Assembly (NCBI RefSeq): GCF_019929665.1
Contig: NZ_JAHZPZ010000002.1
Location: 1-64,000, forward strand
Direction of reading: 5' to 3'
Length of the DNA stretch: 64,000 bases
Origin: Streptococcus infantis
GTDB taxonomy: Bacteria > Bacillota > Bacilli > Lactobacillales > Streptococcaceae
Part shown: piece by piece, positions 9,727-18,905 of the stretch
Layout: every line of letters begins with the position of its first letter
Numbering within the stretch: position 1 is the first letter of the stretch
Made by a program: the position numbers and the translations under genes
Notes under the pieces: model-generated
The model's database searches: none
Told to the model about the DNA's origin: nothing
What the model saw: the letters and a program-made list of their open reading frames with translations, nothing else

Positions 9727-9742
9727 GACGCTCACTGGCGTC
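9727..9742 (-). promoter_or_regulatory. PyrR-type loop in front of carA
   Basis: On the minus strand GACGC-CAGTGA-GCGTC forms a 5-bp stem with a CNGNGA hexaloop, the loop signature of PyrR-binding RNA. It sits just upstream of the carA ribosome-binding site and no terminator follows, so any action would be on translation or RNA stability. The U-G pair of the full PyrR consensus is replaced by G-C. Confidence 0.45.
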
Positions 9743-9759
9743 TTTTAACGTTTTGTGTC

Positions 9760-10683
9760 TTATTTGGCTTTTCTACTTGCCAATACGGATTCTAAGATTG
9801 CCATTCGAACAAATACTCCATTGGTCATTTGTTGGACAATGCGTGATTTTGGTGCTTCAACAAGATGATCGGCAATTTCCACATCCCGATTCACAGGAGC
9901 CGGATGCATAATGATTGCTTCTTCTTTTAAGCGATTATAGCGTTCTTGGTTCAAGCCGTGTTGAGCATGATACTCTTCTTTTGAGAAGACTGCTCCACTT
10001 TCGTGGCGTTCATGTTGAACTCGAAGCAACATCAGAACATCTACCTGGTCAACAATCTCGTCAATAGTTACAAACTGACCATAATCTGCAAACTCTTGAC
10101 TTCTCCATTCCTCAGGTCCTGCAAAGTAAAGTTCAGCACCTAAACGTTTCAAAATCTGCATATTGGACTTGGCAACACGTGAATGGTCCAAGTCACCAGC
10201 AATGGCAACCTTAAGTCCTTCAAAACGGCCAAATTCTTCGTAAATTGTCATCAAATCAAGCAGACTCTGACTAGGATGTTGCCCTGAGCCATCACCACCA
10301 TTGATAATCGATGTCGTAATGGTTGGGCTCGCAATCAATTCCCTGTAGTAATCAACCTCTGGGTGCCGAATAACACAGATATCTACACCAAGCGCAGACA
10401 AGGTCAGGATTGTATCATAGAGTGTCTCACCCTTGTTTACCGAGCTTGTATTCACATCAAAGTCAAGTCGTTCCAGTCCCAGTTTAATCTCTGCAACTTC
10501 GAAGGATTTATGCGTTCTTGTCGAATTTTCAAAGAAAAGGTTGGAAACAATGGGATGGTCTTCGTAGGGCAACTGGGCTCCATTTTTAAACTCGATCCCT
10601 CGTTTAATCAATTTTATAACCTGATCTACAGTGAGATCTTCCATGGACACCACATGTTTGAGTGCTTGTTGATTTTCTGACAT
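9760..10683 (-). CDS. pyrB: Aspartate carbamoyltransferase catalytic chain PyrB
   Basis: 307 aa. It condenses carbamoyl phosphate with aspartate, the committed step of pyrimidine synthesis. Diagnostic motifs are [12 protein letters not shown] (carbamoyl-phosphate loop), [15 protein letters not shown] (HPxQ), [11 protein letters not shown] and [12 protein letters not shown]. Bacilli and streptococci use the catalytic trimer without a PyrI regulatory chain, and no pyrI is next to it. It lies 17 nt after pyrR and 49 nt before carA, so it shares the pyrR attenuator. The start ATG is preceded by AAAGGAGTAGCC. Confidence 0.98.
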   Translation of the reverse strand: MSENQQALKHVVSMEDLTVDQVIKLIKRGIEFKNGAQLPYEDHPIVSNLFFENSTRTHKSFEVAEIKLGLERLDFDVNTSSVNKGETLYDTILTLSALGVDICVIRHPEVDYYRELIASPTITTSIINGGDGSGQHPSQSLLDLMTIYEEFGRFEGLKVAIAGDLDHSRVAKSNMQILKRLGAELYFAGPEEWRSQEFADYGQFVTIDEIVDQVDVLMLLRVQHERHESGAVFSKEEYHAQHGLNQERYNRLKEEAIIMHPAPVNRDVEIADHLVEAPKSRIVQQMTNGVFVRMAILESVLASRKAK

Positions 10684-10700
10684 GGCTACTCCTTTAGCTT

Positions 10701-11408
<708 letters not shown>

Positions 11409-11431
11409 GTAAAAACATTCAATGCTTTGCC

Positions 11432-12061
11432 TTATAATGAACTAAAATCGTACAATTGTGGATAGTGTTCGCATTCTGGATTTTTCGGATGACAAATAGC
11501 ACGACCAAAGTAAATCATAGCCTGATGGGCTGCCAACCACTTTTCAGGAGGCAAAATATCCATTACTCGCTTTTCGACTTCAAGTGGTGTTGCTGATTTT
11601 TTTACAATATCATGGTGTTTACAGATACGCTCCACATGAGTATCCACTGCAAAAGCTGGAATTCCAAATCCCACGCTCAAAACTACGTTAGCTGTTTTAC
11701 GACCAACTCCTGCTAAACTCTCTAATTCTTCTCTAGTCTGAGGGACTTGACCATCAAAATCATCCAGTAGTTGCTGGGCACATTTTTTGAGGAATTTTGC
11801 TTTGTTTCGATAAAGACCTAGACGAGAAATATGTTTAGAAATTTCACTCTCACTGGCATCTGCCATGGCTTGAGGCGTAGGGAAGGCTTCAAAAAGAGCT
11901 GGAGTCGCTTTGTTTACTGCCGCATCTGTCGTTTGAGCAGACAACATGACTGCACCTAGCAATTCAAAATGATTGCGAAAATCTAGACTTGGTTTCGCAT
12001 CGGGAAAAAGAGCTATGATTTCTTCTAGCACCTTGCGTGCTCGTTTTTTGGACAAGACCAT
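11432..12061 (-). CDS. nth: Endonuclease III (Nth), cluster ligands partly lost
   Basis: 209 aa. DNA glycosylase/AP lyase for oxidised pyrimidines in base excision repair. The helix-hairpin-helix with catalytic Lys (AGVGRKTANVV) and the catalytic Asp (FAVDTHVERI) are intact. The C-terminal iron-sulfur loop normally reads C-x6-C-x2-C-x5-C; here it is C-HPKNPE-C-EH-Y-PQLYD-F, so ligands three and four are Tyr and Phe and a [4Fe-4S] cluster cannot form in the usual way. The start codon overlaps the stop of the YceD-like gene, so the two are translationally coupled. The pyrR promoter begins right after its stop. Confidence 0.93.
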   Translation of the reverse strand: MVLSKKRARKVLEEIIALFPDAKPSLDFRNHFELLGAVMLSAQTTDAAVNKATPALFEAFPTPQAMADASESEISKHISRLGLYRNKAKFLKKCAQQLLDDFDGQVPQTREELESLAGVGRKTANVVLSVGFGIPAFAVDTHVERICKHHDIVKKSATPLEVEKRVMDILPPEKWLAAHQAMIYFGRAICHPKNPECEHYPQLYDFSSL

Positions 12062-12603
12062 TATTCATCTCCGTCAAACAATCCTTGCAAGCCAGCAAAA
12101 GGACTACTTTCTTCTTTCTTAACCGCTTGTTGAGCTTGATATTCTTCCTCAGTCATGATTTGCCAGTCATTTCCAGACACAAAACCTTGACCAGCTTCTT
12201 CTTCTGCTGTTAAAACCTTAATTGGAATGTTTAGCAAGATATTATCCGAAACACTTTCAGCCAGGTCGATTTCCCCATTTTCAATAGGCAAGACTAAGTC
12301 ATCATCTAAAACTTCTTGATCCAGTTGATTGGTAGCACCTTCCATAAAGACTTCTGTCACTGGATATGATTCTTGCAATTCTACCGGTTCCATACTACGG
12401 CTAGAAGCTAAAACGATTGTATAAGACAAGAGATAGTCTAGGAAAAACATACGGTCCTCGTACTGAACTTTTCCTACTGCGACAATATCTTTGACATCTA
12501 AAATTTCTTGATTGCGCTCACGTAAGTCAGTTGCCAAGTCCAGAGTTTGCTCAAAATGCAAACCTTCAGGTTGCTTACGGATTTCTTGAATATTTAATTT
12601 CAT
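12061..12603 (-). CDS. YceD/DUF177-family protein
   Basis: 180 aa from the start chosen here (MKLNIQEIRKQPEGLHFEQT), which has GGAGG 6 nt upstream; a longer upstream reading frame has no such site. It resembles the YceD/DUF177 family: an N-terminal strand-rich region, a central region with acidic stretches (IENGEIDLAESVSDNILLNI) and an acidic C-terminus. In many bacteria this family sits before rpmF and is linked to 23S rRNA or L32 accumulation; here it is coupled to nth instead. The function in streptococci is not established. Confidence 0.75.
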   Translation of the reverse strand: MKLNIQEIRKQPEGLHFEQTLDLATDLRERNQEILDVKDIVAVGKVQYEDRMFFLDYLLSYTIVLASSRSMEPVELQESYPVTEVFMEGATNQLDQEVLDDDLVLPIENGEIDLAESVSDNILLNIPIKVLTAEEEAGQGFVSGNDWQIMTEEEYQAQQAVKKEESSPFAGLQGLFDGDE

Positions 12604-12729
12604 ACTTCCTCCATTAAGGTTTACTCCCTTGATTATACCATGAAAGGAGGTCAAGTAAAGCCTCTAAACTTTTAAAACATCTTTCAGTATTTTTTGATAT
12701 ATTTATTATGACAAATTTATTTTTTGTGC

Positions 12730-12735
12730 TATACT
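12730..12735 (+). promoter_or_regulatory. Extended -10 of the 109-aa gene
   Basis: TGC-TATACT with a weak -35 (ATGACA) 16 nt upstream, placed 36 nt before the start codon and followed by AAAGGAGG. Confidence 0.6.
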
Positions 12736-12771
12736 ATAGGCATCAATACATGAGCAAAGGAGGACGCTCAT

Positions 12772-13101
12772 ATGGAAGACAAAGCCCTTTTAACAGAAGC
12801 CTATCAACTCGTTACAGAATTAAACCAAACAATACAAAGCTGTAAACAGGGACTACCAGATGACCTACGCTTACAGCAAAATATAGACGAAATTCTCAGA
12901 GCACTTAAAAAAACTGAGAAACTAGATAACGCCATCTTAATTGAACTGGAATCTTTTTACCAACGTACTAGTCTTTTGATTGGACTTGGTTCACTGAAAT
13001 TAAATGACCAAGCCCGCACTGCTTGGAGAAACTATGACAAGTTCCACTACGATCACGTTAAACATACGCTGACACTCTATGGACCTGTTTTTGGGTTTTA
13101 A
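12772..13101 (+). CDS. Conserved hypothetical protein (109 aa)
   Basis: 109 aa, predicted all-helical and soluble, with no signal peptide or membrane segment. The ATG has AAAGGAGGACGCTCAT upstream, a strong ribosome-binding site, and its own extended -10 promoter. I do not recognise the family. The helical bundle look (MEDKALLTEAYQLVTELNQ, LKKTEKLDNAILIELESFYQ) is somewhat like small immunity-type proteins, but there is no adjacent bacteriocin gene, so that stays speculation. It is followed, 26 nt after its stop, by the promoter of the ABC-F leader, so it is probably a separate transcript. Confidence 0.75.
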   Translation: MEDKALLTEAYQLVTELNQTIQSCKQGLPDDLRLQQNIDEILRALKKTEKLDNAILIELESFYQRTSLLIGLGSLKLNDQARTAWRNYDKFHYDHVKHTLTLYGPVFGF

Positions 13102-13126
13102 AAATAGAGGATTTTCTGGCTTAATC

Positions 13127-13341
13127 TTGACAAATTTTCTCAAAAAGAGTATGATGATTGCAACAATACTCGGAGGTAAGGGAGACATGAACAACTAAGT
13201 CTATCAAATAAAGAACCTTTATTTAGTAGATCTTGTTTCTGTCTCTTTTTTGTGTACTCTTTTTCTGCTGGAGTTTCAGCCCTTTTAAAAGAGTTTTTTT
13301 GACATAGACGATTAGCTCTACTAGGTAAAGTAGAGCTTTTT
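13127..13341 (+). promoter_or_regulatory. ABC-F leader: promoter, mini-uORF and two intrinsic terminators
   Basis: Promoter TTGACA (13127-13132), 17-nt spacer, TATGAT (13150-13155), start near 13162. The leader carries a uORF (13187-13198), a small AATAAAG/CTTTATT hairpin, then terminator 1 with arms ACTCTTTT (13256-13263) and AAAAGAGT (13287-13294) plus seven T, then terminator 2 with arms AGCTCTAC (13314-13321) and GTAGAGCT (13330-13337) plus five T. Both terminators lie upstream of the ABC-F start codon. AGTAGA in the leader (from 13225) could pair with TCTACT in the arm of terminator 2, an antiterminator candidate. Confidence 0.8.
13187..13198 (+). CDS. Three-codon uORF (Met-Asn-Asn) in the ABC-F leader
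   Basis: ATG AAC AAC TAA, preceded by GGAGGTAAGGGAG and about 25 nt from the predicted transcription start. The good ribosome-binding site and the position before two terminators suggest a sensor for stalled ribosomes, as in attenuators known upstream of other ABC-F genes. It is too short to judge by coding statistics. Confidence 0.55.
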   Translation: MNN

Positions 13342-13377
13342 GTTATGTAATATGAACATTCTAGAAAGGGCAATAAT

Positions 13378-14904
13378 ATGATAAAAATCAATCATCTGAC
13401 CATTACACAAAACAAAGATTTAAGAGATCTTGTTTCCGATTTAAACATTACCATCCAAGACGGAGAAAAGGTCGCTATTATAGGCGAAGAAGGAAATGGC
13501 AAATCAACCTTACTTCGAACTTTAATGGGAGAAAAATTAGCTGATTTCTCTATCAGGGGAGAAATCCAGTGTGACCTTCAGTCCCTGGCCTACATTCCCC
13601 AACATCTCCCTGAAGAACTGAAGAAAAAATCTCTACAGGACTACTTCTTTTTGGATTCTGCTGATTTAGACTACAGTATTCTTTATCGTTTGGCGGAGGA
13701 GTTGCACTTTGATAGCGACCGTTTTGCTAGCGACCAAGAAATTGGCAGTCTATCAGGTGGCGAAGCTTTGAAAGTTCAACTCATCCATGAGTTAGCAAAA
13801 CCTTTTGCGCTTCTATTTTTAGATGAACCTTCAAATGACCTGGATATAGAGATGGTTGATTGGCTAAAAAAACAGATTCAAAAGATGAGGCAAACCGTTA
13901 TTTTCATTTCTCATGATGAAGATTTTCTCTCTCTAACGGCAGACACCATTATCCACTTGCGACTAATCAAGCACCGGAAAGAAGCGGAAACGCTAGTCGA
14001 GCATTTAGACTATGATCGCTATAGTGAGCAGAGAAAGGCTAATTTTGTCAGACAAAGTCAGCAAGCTGCTAACGACCAGAGAGCCTATGACAAAACCATG
14101 GAAAAGCATCGCCGAGTCAAGCAAAATGTAGAAACTGCACTTCGAGCTACCAAAGACAGTACTGCCGGTCGCCTATTAGCTAAAAAGATGAAAAATGTTC
14201 TTTCTCAAGAAAAACGCTACGAAAAAGCAGCTCAGTCCATGACCCAAAAGCCACTTGAAGTGGAACAAATTCAACTTTTCTTTTCAGATATAGAGCCATT
14301 AGCGGCTTCAAAAGTCTTAATTCGACTAGAAAATGAGACTTTATCCATTGGCCAACGAATTCTGTCTCAAGGGCTACAACTAACTATCCGTGGTCAAGAT
14401 AAAATCGGCATTATCGGTCCCAATGGCGTTGGCAAATCCACTCTTTTAGCAAAGATACATCAACTACTAAGCGGCAAAAGAGAGATTTCGCTTGGATTTA
14501 TGCCACAAGATTACCAAGAAACACTGCAATTGGATCTATCCCCAGTAGAATTTCTCAGCCAAACTGGACACAAGGAGGAAATACAGAAAATCCAATCTCA
14601 CTTAGCCAGTCTTAATTTCAGCTATCCAGAGATGCACCACCAAATCCACTCCTTATCTGGAGGTCAACAAGGGAAACTCCTTCTTTTGAATTTAGTTCTA
14701 CGAAAACCAAACTTTCTCCTTCTGGATGAGCCCACACGAAACTTTTCTCCAACATCTCAACCAGAAATTAGAAAACTCTTTGCCAATTATCCTGGTGGTC
14801 TCGTCACTGTTTCGCATGATCGACGTTTCTTAAAAGAAGTCTGTACGAGTATCTATAGTCTGACAGAGCATGGTTTAGAAGTAGTCGATTTACAAGATCT
14901 TTAA
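13378..14904 (+). CDS. ABC-F family ATPase (ribosome-associated, antibiotic-resistance type)
   Basis: 508 aa with two ABC domains and no membrane segments, the ABC-F layout. Domain 1: Walker A GEEGNGKST, signature LSGGEALKVQ, Walker B LLFLDEPSNDLD. A charged inter-domain linker (about residues 205-310, many K/R/Q) would enter the ribosomal E site. Domain 2: Walker A GPNGVGKST, signature LSGGQQGKL, Walker B LLLDEPTRNFSP, where the usual NHLD after the Walker B is replaced by RNFSP. Known relatives protect ribosomes from peptidyl-transferase antibiotics or help stalled ribosomes; which applies here is not shown. The attenuator leader favours a drug- or stall-induced role. The start has AAAGGG upstream. 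Confidence 0.88.
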   Translation: MIKINHLTITQNKDLRDLVSDLNITIQDGEKVAIIGEEGNGKSTLLRTLMGEKLADFSIRGEIQCDLQSLAYIPQHLPEELKKKSLQDYFFLDSADLDYSILYRLAEELHFDSDRFASDQEIGSLSGGEALKVQLIHELAKPFALLFLDEPSNDLDIEMVDWLKKQIQKMRQTVIFISHDEDFLSLTADTIIHLRLIKHRKEAETLVEHLDYDRYSEQRKANFVRQSQQAANDQRAYDKTMEKHRRVKQNVETALRATKDSTAGRLLAKKMKNVLSQEKRYEKAAQSMTQKPLEVEQIQLFFSDIEPLAASKVLIRLENETLSIGQRILSQGLQLTIRGQDKIGIIGPNGVGKSTLLAKIHQLLSGKREISLGFMPQDYQETLQLDLSPVEFLSQTGHKEEIQKIQSHLASLNFSYPEMHHQIHSLSGGQQGKLLLLNLVLRKPNFLLLDEPTRNFSPTSQPEIRKLFANYPGGLVTVSHDRRFLKEVCTSIYSLTEHGLEVVDLQDL

Positions 14905-14920
14905 CTTTTGGAAATAAAAC

Positions 14921-14949
14921 ATCCAGAGGTTTTCCTCTGGATATTTTTT
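14921..14949. terminator. Bidirectional terminator between the ABC-F gene and htpX
   Basis: ATCCAGAGG (14921-14929) pairs with CCTCTGGAT (14934-14942) around a TTTT loop, with a T-rich tract on the plus strand and an A-rich tract before it serving the minus strand. Confidence 0.88.
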
Positions 14950-15847
14950 ACATATGTTTCAAACGCTCAATTCGTTCTGAAATAGGTGGATGCGTATAAA
15001 ATAGTTTTTTCAAAAAACCTGGTTTTTGAGGATCATTGATATAAAGTGCACTACTAGCATCATCCACATGATGACTCATGGGTTGACTATTGTCTAATTT
15101 TTGTAAAGCATTGATCATCCCTTGCGGATTACGAGTTAATTCTACGCTCGAAGCATCTGCTAAAAATTCTCGTTGGCGAGAAATAGCTAATTGTACTAAA
15201 GTCGCTGCAAGAGGCGCCAGAACTATGGCTAAGAGAGAAATAACTAACATAATCACTTCAAGTCCTCCACTGTCACGGTCACTATTTCTTCTACTACGTG
15301 ATGCTCCACCCCACCACATCATACGACCAGCCATACTCGATAAAAGGGTAATAGCACTGGCAAGAGCAACAGCAATCGTAGAGATTCGAATATCCAAGTT
15401 GCGTATGTGACTAACTTCATGCCCAATTACCGCTTCTAACTCCTCACGATTCATGATCTCTAGAAGTCCTGATGTCGCTGCAACAGCAGCATTTTGAGGA
15501 TTCGAACCTGTGGCGAAAGCATTTAAACCTGGGTCATCAATGACATAAACACGTGGCATAGGAATTTGCGCCACCATAGCCATATCCTCAACAACATGAT
15601 AGAGAACAGGTTCTTCATTCCTATCAACTTCACGCGCACCATTCATACTCATGACAATCTCTGTAGATTGAAAAATCATAGTCAAGGCATAAATGAAACC
15701 GATAATCATAGCTACGGTCACGCCCCAGATACCTGAGTTCATGAAAAAATATCCAACTGCATAACCTACAATAGCTAACAAAAGAAAGAAAACAATTAAT
15801 AAAACCCAAGTTTTACGTTTATTACTTGCAATTTGTTGATACAGCAT
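14948..15847 (-). CDS. htpX: HtpX-family membrane zinc metalloprotease
   Basis: 299 aa from [19 protein letters not shown] inside the end of lemA is its ribosome-binding site, so this start is preferred to the GTG three codons earlier. Two N-terminal membrane segments (about residues 16-55), the zinc site [10 protein letters not shown] (HExxH), two further segments (about 150-215) and the third ligand region [13 protein letters not shown]48B proteases of this type degrade damaged membrane proteins at the cytoplasmic face. The start lies 1 nt beyond the lemA stop, so the pair is an operon, the usual lemA-htpX arrangement in streptococci. Confidence 0.95.
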   Translation of the reverse strand: MLYQQIASNKRKTWVLLIVFFLLLAIVGYAVGYFFMNSGIWGVTVAMIIGFIYALTMIFQSTEIVMSMNGAREVDRNEEPVLYHVVEDMAMVAQIPMPRVYVIDDPGLNAFATGSNPQNAAVAATSGLLEIMNREELEAVIGHEVSHIRNLDIRISTIAVALASAITLLSSMAGRMMWWGGASRSRRNSDRDSGGLEVIMLVISLLAIVLAPLAATLVQLAISRQREFLADASSVELTRNPQGMINALQKLDNSQPMSHHVDDASSALYINDPQKPGFLKKLFYTHPPISERIERLKHM

Positions 15848-15848
15848 C

Positions 15849-16409
15849 TTAGTCACCTAAACCACTAAAATCAACTCTAGGAACAGCTTTTTCTTCTTCA
15901 GGTGTTTGAAGAAAGTCAGAAGCTTTAAACCCAAAAATCAGAGCAACCAAATTACTTGGGAAGGTTTCTAATTTAACATTGTAGTTGCTAACGACACTGT
16001 TATAAAGTTGGCGAGAATATGATATTTTGTTTTCTGTGTTAGTCAGTTCTTCTTGTAAGTGAGCAAAGTTGCCACTAGCCTTCAAGTCAGGATAGTTCTC
16101 TGCAACCGCAAAGATACCAGATATCTGACGAGTCAGTGCATCACTAGCTTTCATGGCTTCTGCAGGTGTAGTTGCTGCAGCTACTTGTCTACGGAGTTCA
16201 GTCACCTTTTCAAGAGTAGAACTTTCGTATTTAGCATAACCTTTAACTGTTTCAATCAAGTTTGGTAAGAGATCATTTCGACGCTTCAACTGAACATCAA
16301 TCTGACTCCAAGCCTCCTTGGTCTGCATACGATTTTTCACCAAACCGTTATAGCTAACAATCACAAAAATAACAATCAGAGCCAAAACTCCAAGAATGAT
16401 CCAAGTCAT
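15849..16409 (-). CDS. lemA: LemA family protein
   Basis: 186 aa. One N-terminal membrane anchor (about residues 2-22, [19 protein letters not shown]), then the LemA helical body with the typical [20 protein letters not shown] and [20 protein letters not shown]. The function of LemA is poorly defined; it is often paired with htpX, as here. It is transcribed divergently from rsmG, from which it is 94 nt away. Confidence 0.93.
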   Translation of the reverse strand: MTWIILGVLALIVIFVIVSYNGLVKNRMQTKEAWSQIDVQLKRRNDLLPNLIETVKGYAKYESSTLEKVTELRRQVAAATTPAEAMKASDALTRQISGIFAVAENYPDLKASGNFAHLQEELTNTENKISYSRQLYNSVVSNYNVKLETFPSNLVALIFGFKASDFLQTPEEEKAVPRVDFSGLGD

Positions 16410-16503
16410 AATCTTATTCCTTTCTGCTTTTAGATTAGTACAAGTATATCAAATTTCCATGTTTTTGTGGTAAAATAAGATGATATACAAGAAGGATATA
16501 ACT

Positions 16504-17217
16504 ATGAAACCAGAAACTTTTTACTCACTACTTGACCAACAGAATATTAATCTTACTGACCAGCAAAAAACACAATTTGAGCGCTATTTCGAACTCTTAG
16601 TCGAGTGGAACCAAAAAATCAACCTGACTGCCATTACTGAAAAGGGAGAGGTTTACCTTAAACACTTTTATGATTCCATCGCTCCTATCCTACAAGGGTT
16701 GATTGCAAACCAAGAAATTAAGTTACTTGATATTGGCGCTGGTGCAGGATTCCCAAGTCTCCCTATGAAGATTCTATATCCTCAGCTAGATGTGACCATC
16801 ATTGATTCTCTGAACAAGCGCATTAACTTCCTTCAGCTTCTGGCTGAGGAGCTTAATTTAGAAGGGGTTCATTTCTACCATGGACGTGCAGAAGACTTTG
16901 CCCAAGACAAGCATTTCCGTGCCCAATTCGACATTGTGACAGCTCGTGCAGTTGCACGCATGCAAGTTCTCTCAGAGTTAACCATTCCCTACCTTAAAGT
17001 TGGTGGAAAACTTTTAGCTCTTAAGGCCAGTAATGCTCCTGAGGAATTGACAGAAGCCAAAAATGCTCTCAACCTTCTCTTTAGCAAGGTTGAAGATAAC
17101 ATCAGCTACACACTTCCTAATGGAGACCCTCGCTACATCACCATTGTAGAAAAGAAAAAAGAAACTCCAAACAAATATCCACGTAAGGCCGGTATGCCAA
17201 ATAAACGACCACTTTAA
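16504..17217 (+). CDS. rsmG: 16S rRNA (guanine-N7) methyltransferase RsmG (GidB)
   Basis: 237 aa from [14 protein letters not shown], chosen because AAGGAT lies before it; an upstream ATG would add eight residues but has no ribosome-binding site. Class I SAM fold with motif [17 protein letters not shown] and the RsmG signature [14 protein letters not shown]. It methylates G527 (E. coli numbering) of 16S rRNA; loss gives low-level streptomycin resistance in other bacteria. The C-terminus is basic ([16 protein letters not shown]). The promoter has an extended -10 TGG-TAAAAT near 16476. Confidence 0.96.
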   Translation: MKPETFYSLLDQQNINLTDQQKTQFERYFELLVEWNQKINLTAITEKGEVYLKHFYDSIAPILQGLIANQEIKLLDIGAGAGFPSLPMKILYPQLDVTIIDSLNKRINFLQLLAEELNLEGVHFYHGRAEDFAQDKHFRAQFDIVTARAVARMQVLSELTIPYLKVGGKLLALKASNAPEELTEAKNALNLLFSKVEDNISYTLPNGDPRYITIVEKKKETPNKYPRKAGMPNKRPL

Positions 17218-17240
17218 ACATTTTTAAAAAGATACCTAAA

Positions 17241-17390
17241 AAATCAGCCTCACTTTTTTGTTTCTTTGCTCGGGAAAAAATGATTTACAAAATCATGCCT
17301 CGCTTTTTTGTTTCTTGGCTCGGGAAAAAATGATTTACAAAATCAAACCTCGCTCTCTTGTTTCAAGGCTCGGGAAAAAACGATTTACAA
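17241..17390. repeat. 50-bp tandem repeat, three copies
   Basis: Units 17241-17290, 17291-17340 and 17341-17390 share GCTCGGGAAAAAA followed by GATTTACAAAATCA. The tail forms a short palindrome ATGATTT-ACA-AAATCAT across unit junctions. Each unit contains TTTACA; in the third it serves as the -35 of the uraA promoter. Confidence 0.85.
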
Positions 17391-17555
17391 AATCATTTTT
17401 TTCTGCTATACTATCACAAGCAAAGGTTTTTAATGTCATCCTGTGAGGTGACGAAGACGCAGATATATATGAAATTCTTTAAATATTGGGATAACCATGT
17501 TTTAAAGATGTCTTACTCTGAGAGCCTATTGCTGTAAAATAATGGGCTCTTTTTT
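17384..17555 (+). promoter_or_regulatory. uraA promoter and PyrR attenuator
   Basis: -35 TTTACA (17384-17389), 17-nt spacer, extended -10 TGC-TATACT (17407-17412), start near 17419. The PyrR loop GTCATC-CTGTGA-GGTGAC (17435-17452) fits the known consensus ARUCCNGNGAGGYU well. The terminator is AGAGCCTATT (17521-17530) with AATGGGCTCT (17541-17550) and six T, directly before the permease ribosome-binding site. Confidence 0.92.
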
Positions 17556-17578
17556 GATGCCCAAAAAGTGAGGTATTT

Positions 17579-18862
17579 ATGAAACAAGAATCAACTGTTG
17601 ATTTGTTACTAGACGTTGACCAACGTCCTTCTTTTGGTAAGGGAATTCTACTCAGCTTCCAGCACGTGTTTGCCATGTTTGGTGCTACCATCTTGGTGCC
17701 ACTAATTTTGGGAATGCCTGTATCTGTTGCCCTTTTTGCATCAGGTGTCGGAACACTGATTTACATGGTATGTACTGGCTTTAAAGTTCCGGTCTATCTC
17801 GGTTCTTCTTTTGCCTTCATCACTGCAATGTCACTTGCTATGAAGGAAATGGGTGGCGATGTTTCTGCTGCTCAAACAGGGGTTATCTTAACTGGTTTAA
17901 TCTACGTTCTTGTTTCAACTAGCATCCGCTTTGCTGGTACAAAATGGATTGACAAACTTTTACCACCAATCGTTATCGGACCTATGATTATCGTAATTGG
18001 TCTAGGTCTTGCAGGTTCAGCTGTAACAAATGCTGGTCTTGTTGCTGATGGCAACTGGAAAAATGCTCTTGTAGCTGTGGTTACCTTCCTCATCGCTGCC
18101 TTTATCAATACAAAAGGAAAAGGATTCCTTCGTATCATTCCTTTCTTGTTTGCCATTATCGGTGGATATATCTTTGCAGTCTTTCTTGGTCTAGTAGACT
18201 TCACACCTGTTCTTCAAGCTAACTGGTTCGAAATTCCAGGCTTCTACCTACCATTTAGCACAGGTGGTACCTTCAAAGAATACAACCTTTACTTCGGTCC
18301 AGAGACGATTGCAATCTTACCAATCGCGATCGTAACAATCTCAGAACACATTGGAGACCACACGGTCTTGAGCCAAATCTGTGGCCGTCAATTCTTGAAA
18401 GAACCAGGTCTTCACCGTACCCTTCTTGGTGACGGTATCGCAACATCTGTATCTGCCTTCCTTGGTGGTCCTGCTAATACTACCTACGGTGAAAATACAG
18501 GGGTGATCGGTATGACTCGTATCGCTTCTGTCTCAGTTATCCGTAACGCAGCCTTTATCGCAATTGCCCTAAGTTTCCTTGGAAAATTCACTGCTTTGAT
18601 TTCTACAATCCCTAGCGCCGTACTTGGTGGTATGTCAATCCTTCTTTACGGGGTTATCGCCAGCAACGGTTTGAAAGTCTTGATCAAAGAGCGCGTTGAC
18701 TTTGGACAAATGCGTAACCTTATCATTGCAAGTGCAATGTTGGTACTTGGACTTGGTGGAGCAATCCTTAAACTTGGTCCAGTTACACTTTCAGGTACTG
18801 CCCTATCAGCAATGACAGGTATCCTTTTGAACTTGATCTTGCCATACGAAAATAAAGACTAA
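17579..18862 (+). CDS. uraA: Uracil permease (NCS2/UraA family)
   Basis: 427 aa with about 12-14 hydrophobic segments. The NCS2 signature region is FGPETIAILPIAIVTISEHIG, with the proton/substrate residues of UraA-type carriers, and an N-terminal FQHVFAMFGATILVPLILGM. The protein imports uracil by proton symport for pyrimidine salvage. The PyrR attenuator immediately upstream supports uracil rather than xanthine as substrate, because PyrR represses when pyrimidines are plentiful. GAGG lies 5 nt before the ATG. A terminator follows at 18877-18900. Confidence 0.95.
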   Translation: MKQESTVDLLLDVDQRPSFGKGILLSFQHVFAMFGATILVPLILGMPVSVALFASGVGTLIYMVCTGFKVPVYLGSSFAFITAMSLAMKEMGGDVSAAQTGVILTGLIYVLVSTSIRFAGTKWIDKLLPPIVIGPMIIVIGLGLAGSAVTNAGLVADGNWKNALVAVVTFLIAAFINTKGKGFLRIIPFLFAIIGGYIFAVFLGLVDFTPVLQANWFEIPGFYLPFSTGGTFKEYNLYFGPETIAILPIAIVTISEHIGDHTVLSQICGRQFLKEPGLHRTLLGDGIATSVSAFLGGPANTTYGENTGVIGMTRIASVSVIRNAAFIAIALSFLGKFTALISTIPSAVLGGMSILLYGVIASNGLKVLIKERVDFGQMRNLIIASAMLVLGLGGAILKLGPVTLSGTALSAMTGILLNLILPYENKD

Positions 18863-18876
18863 AAGCATTAAGAAAA

Positions 18877-18905
18877 AAATCCACTCAAATGAGTGGATTT
18901 TTTTC
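18877..18905. terminator. Bidirectional terminator after uraA
   Basis: AAATCCACTC (18877-18886) with GAGTGGATTT (18891-18900), AAAT loop, T-tract on the right and A-tract on the left; it serves both converging genes. Confidence 0.88.

Larger units (their letters stand above)
17218..17578 (+). other. Gene-free interval: 50-bp tandem repeats and the uraA leader
   Basis: 361 bp without a gene. The first half is a threefold 50-bp tandem repeat (17241-17390). The second half is the uracil permease promoter and PyrR attenuator (17384-17578). I see no separate terminator for rsmG; the repeat hairpins may serve. Confidence 0.75.
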
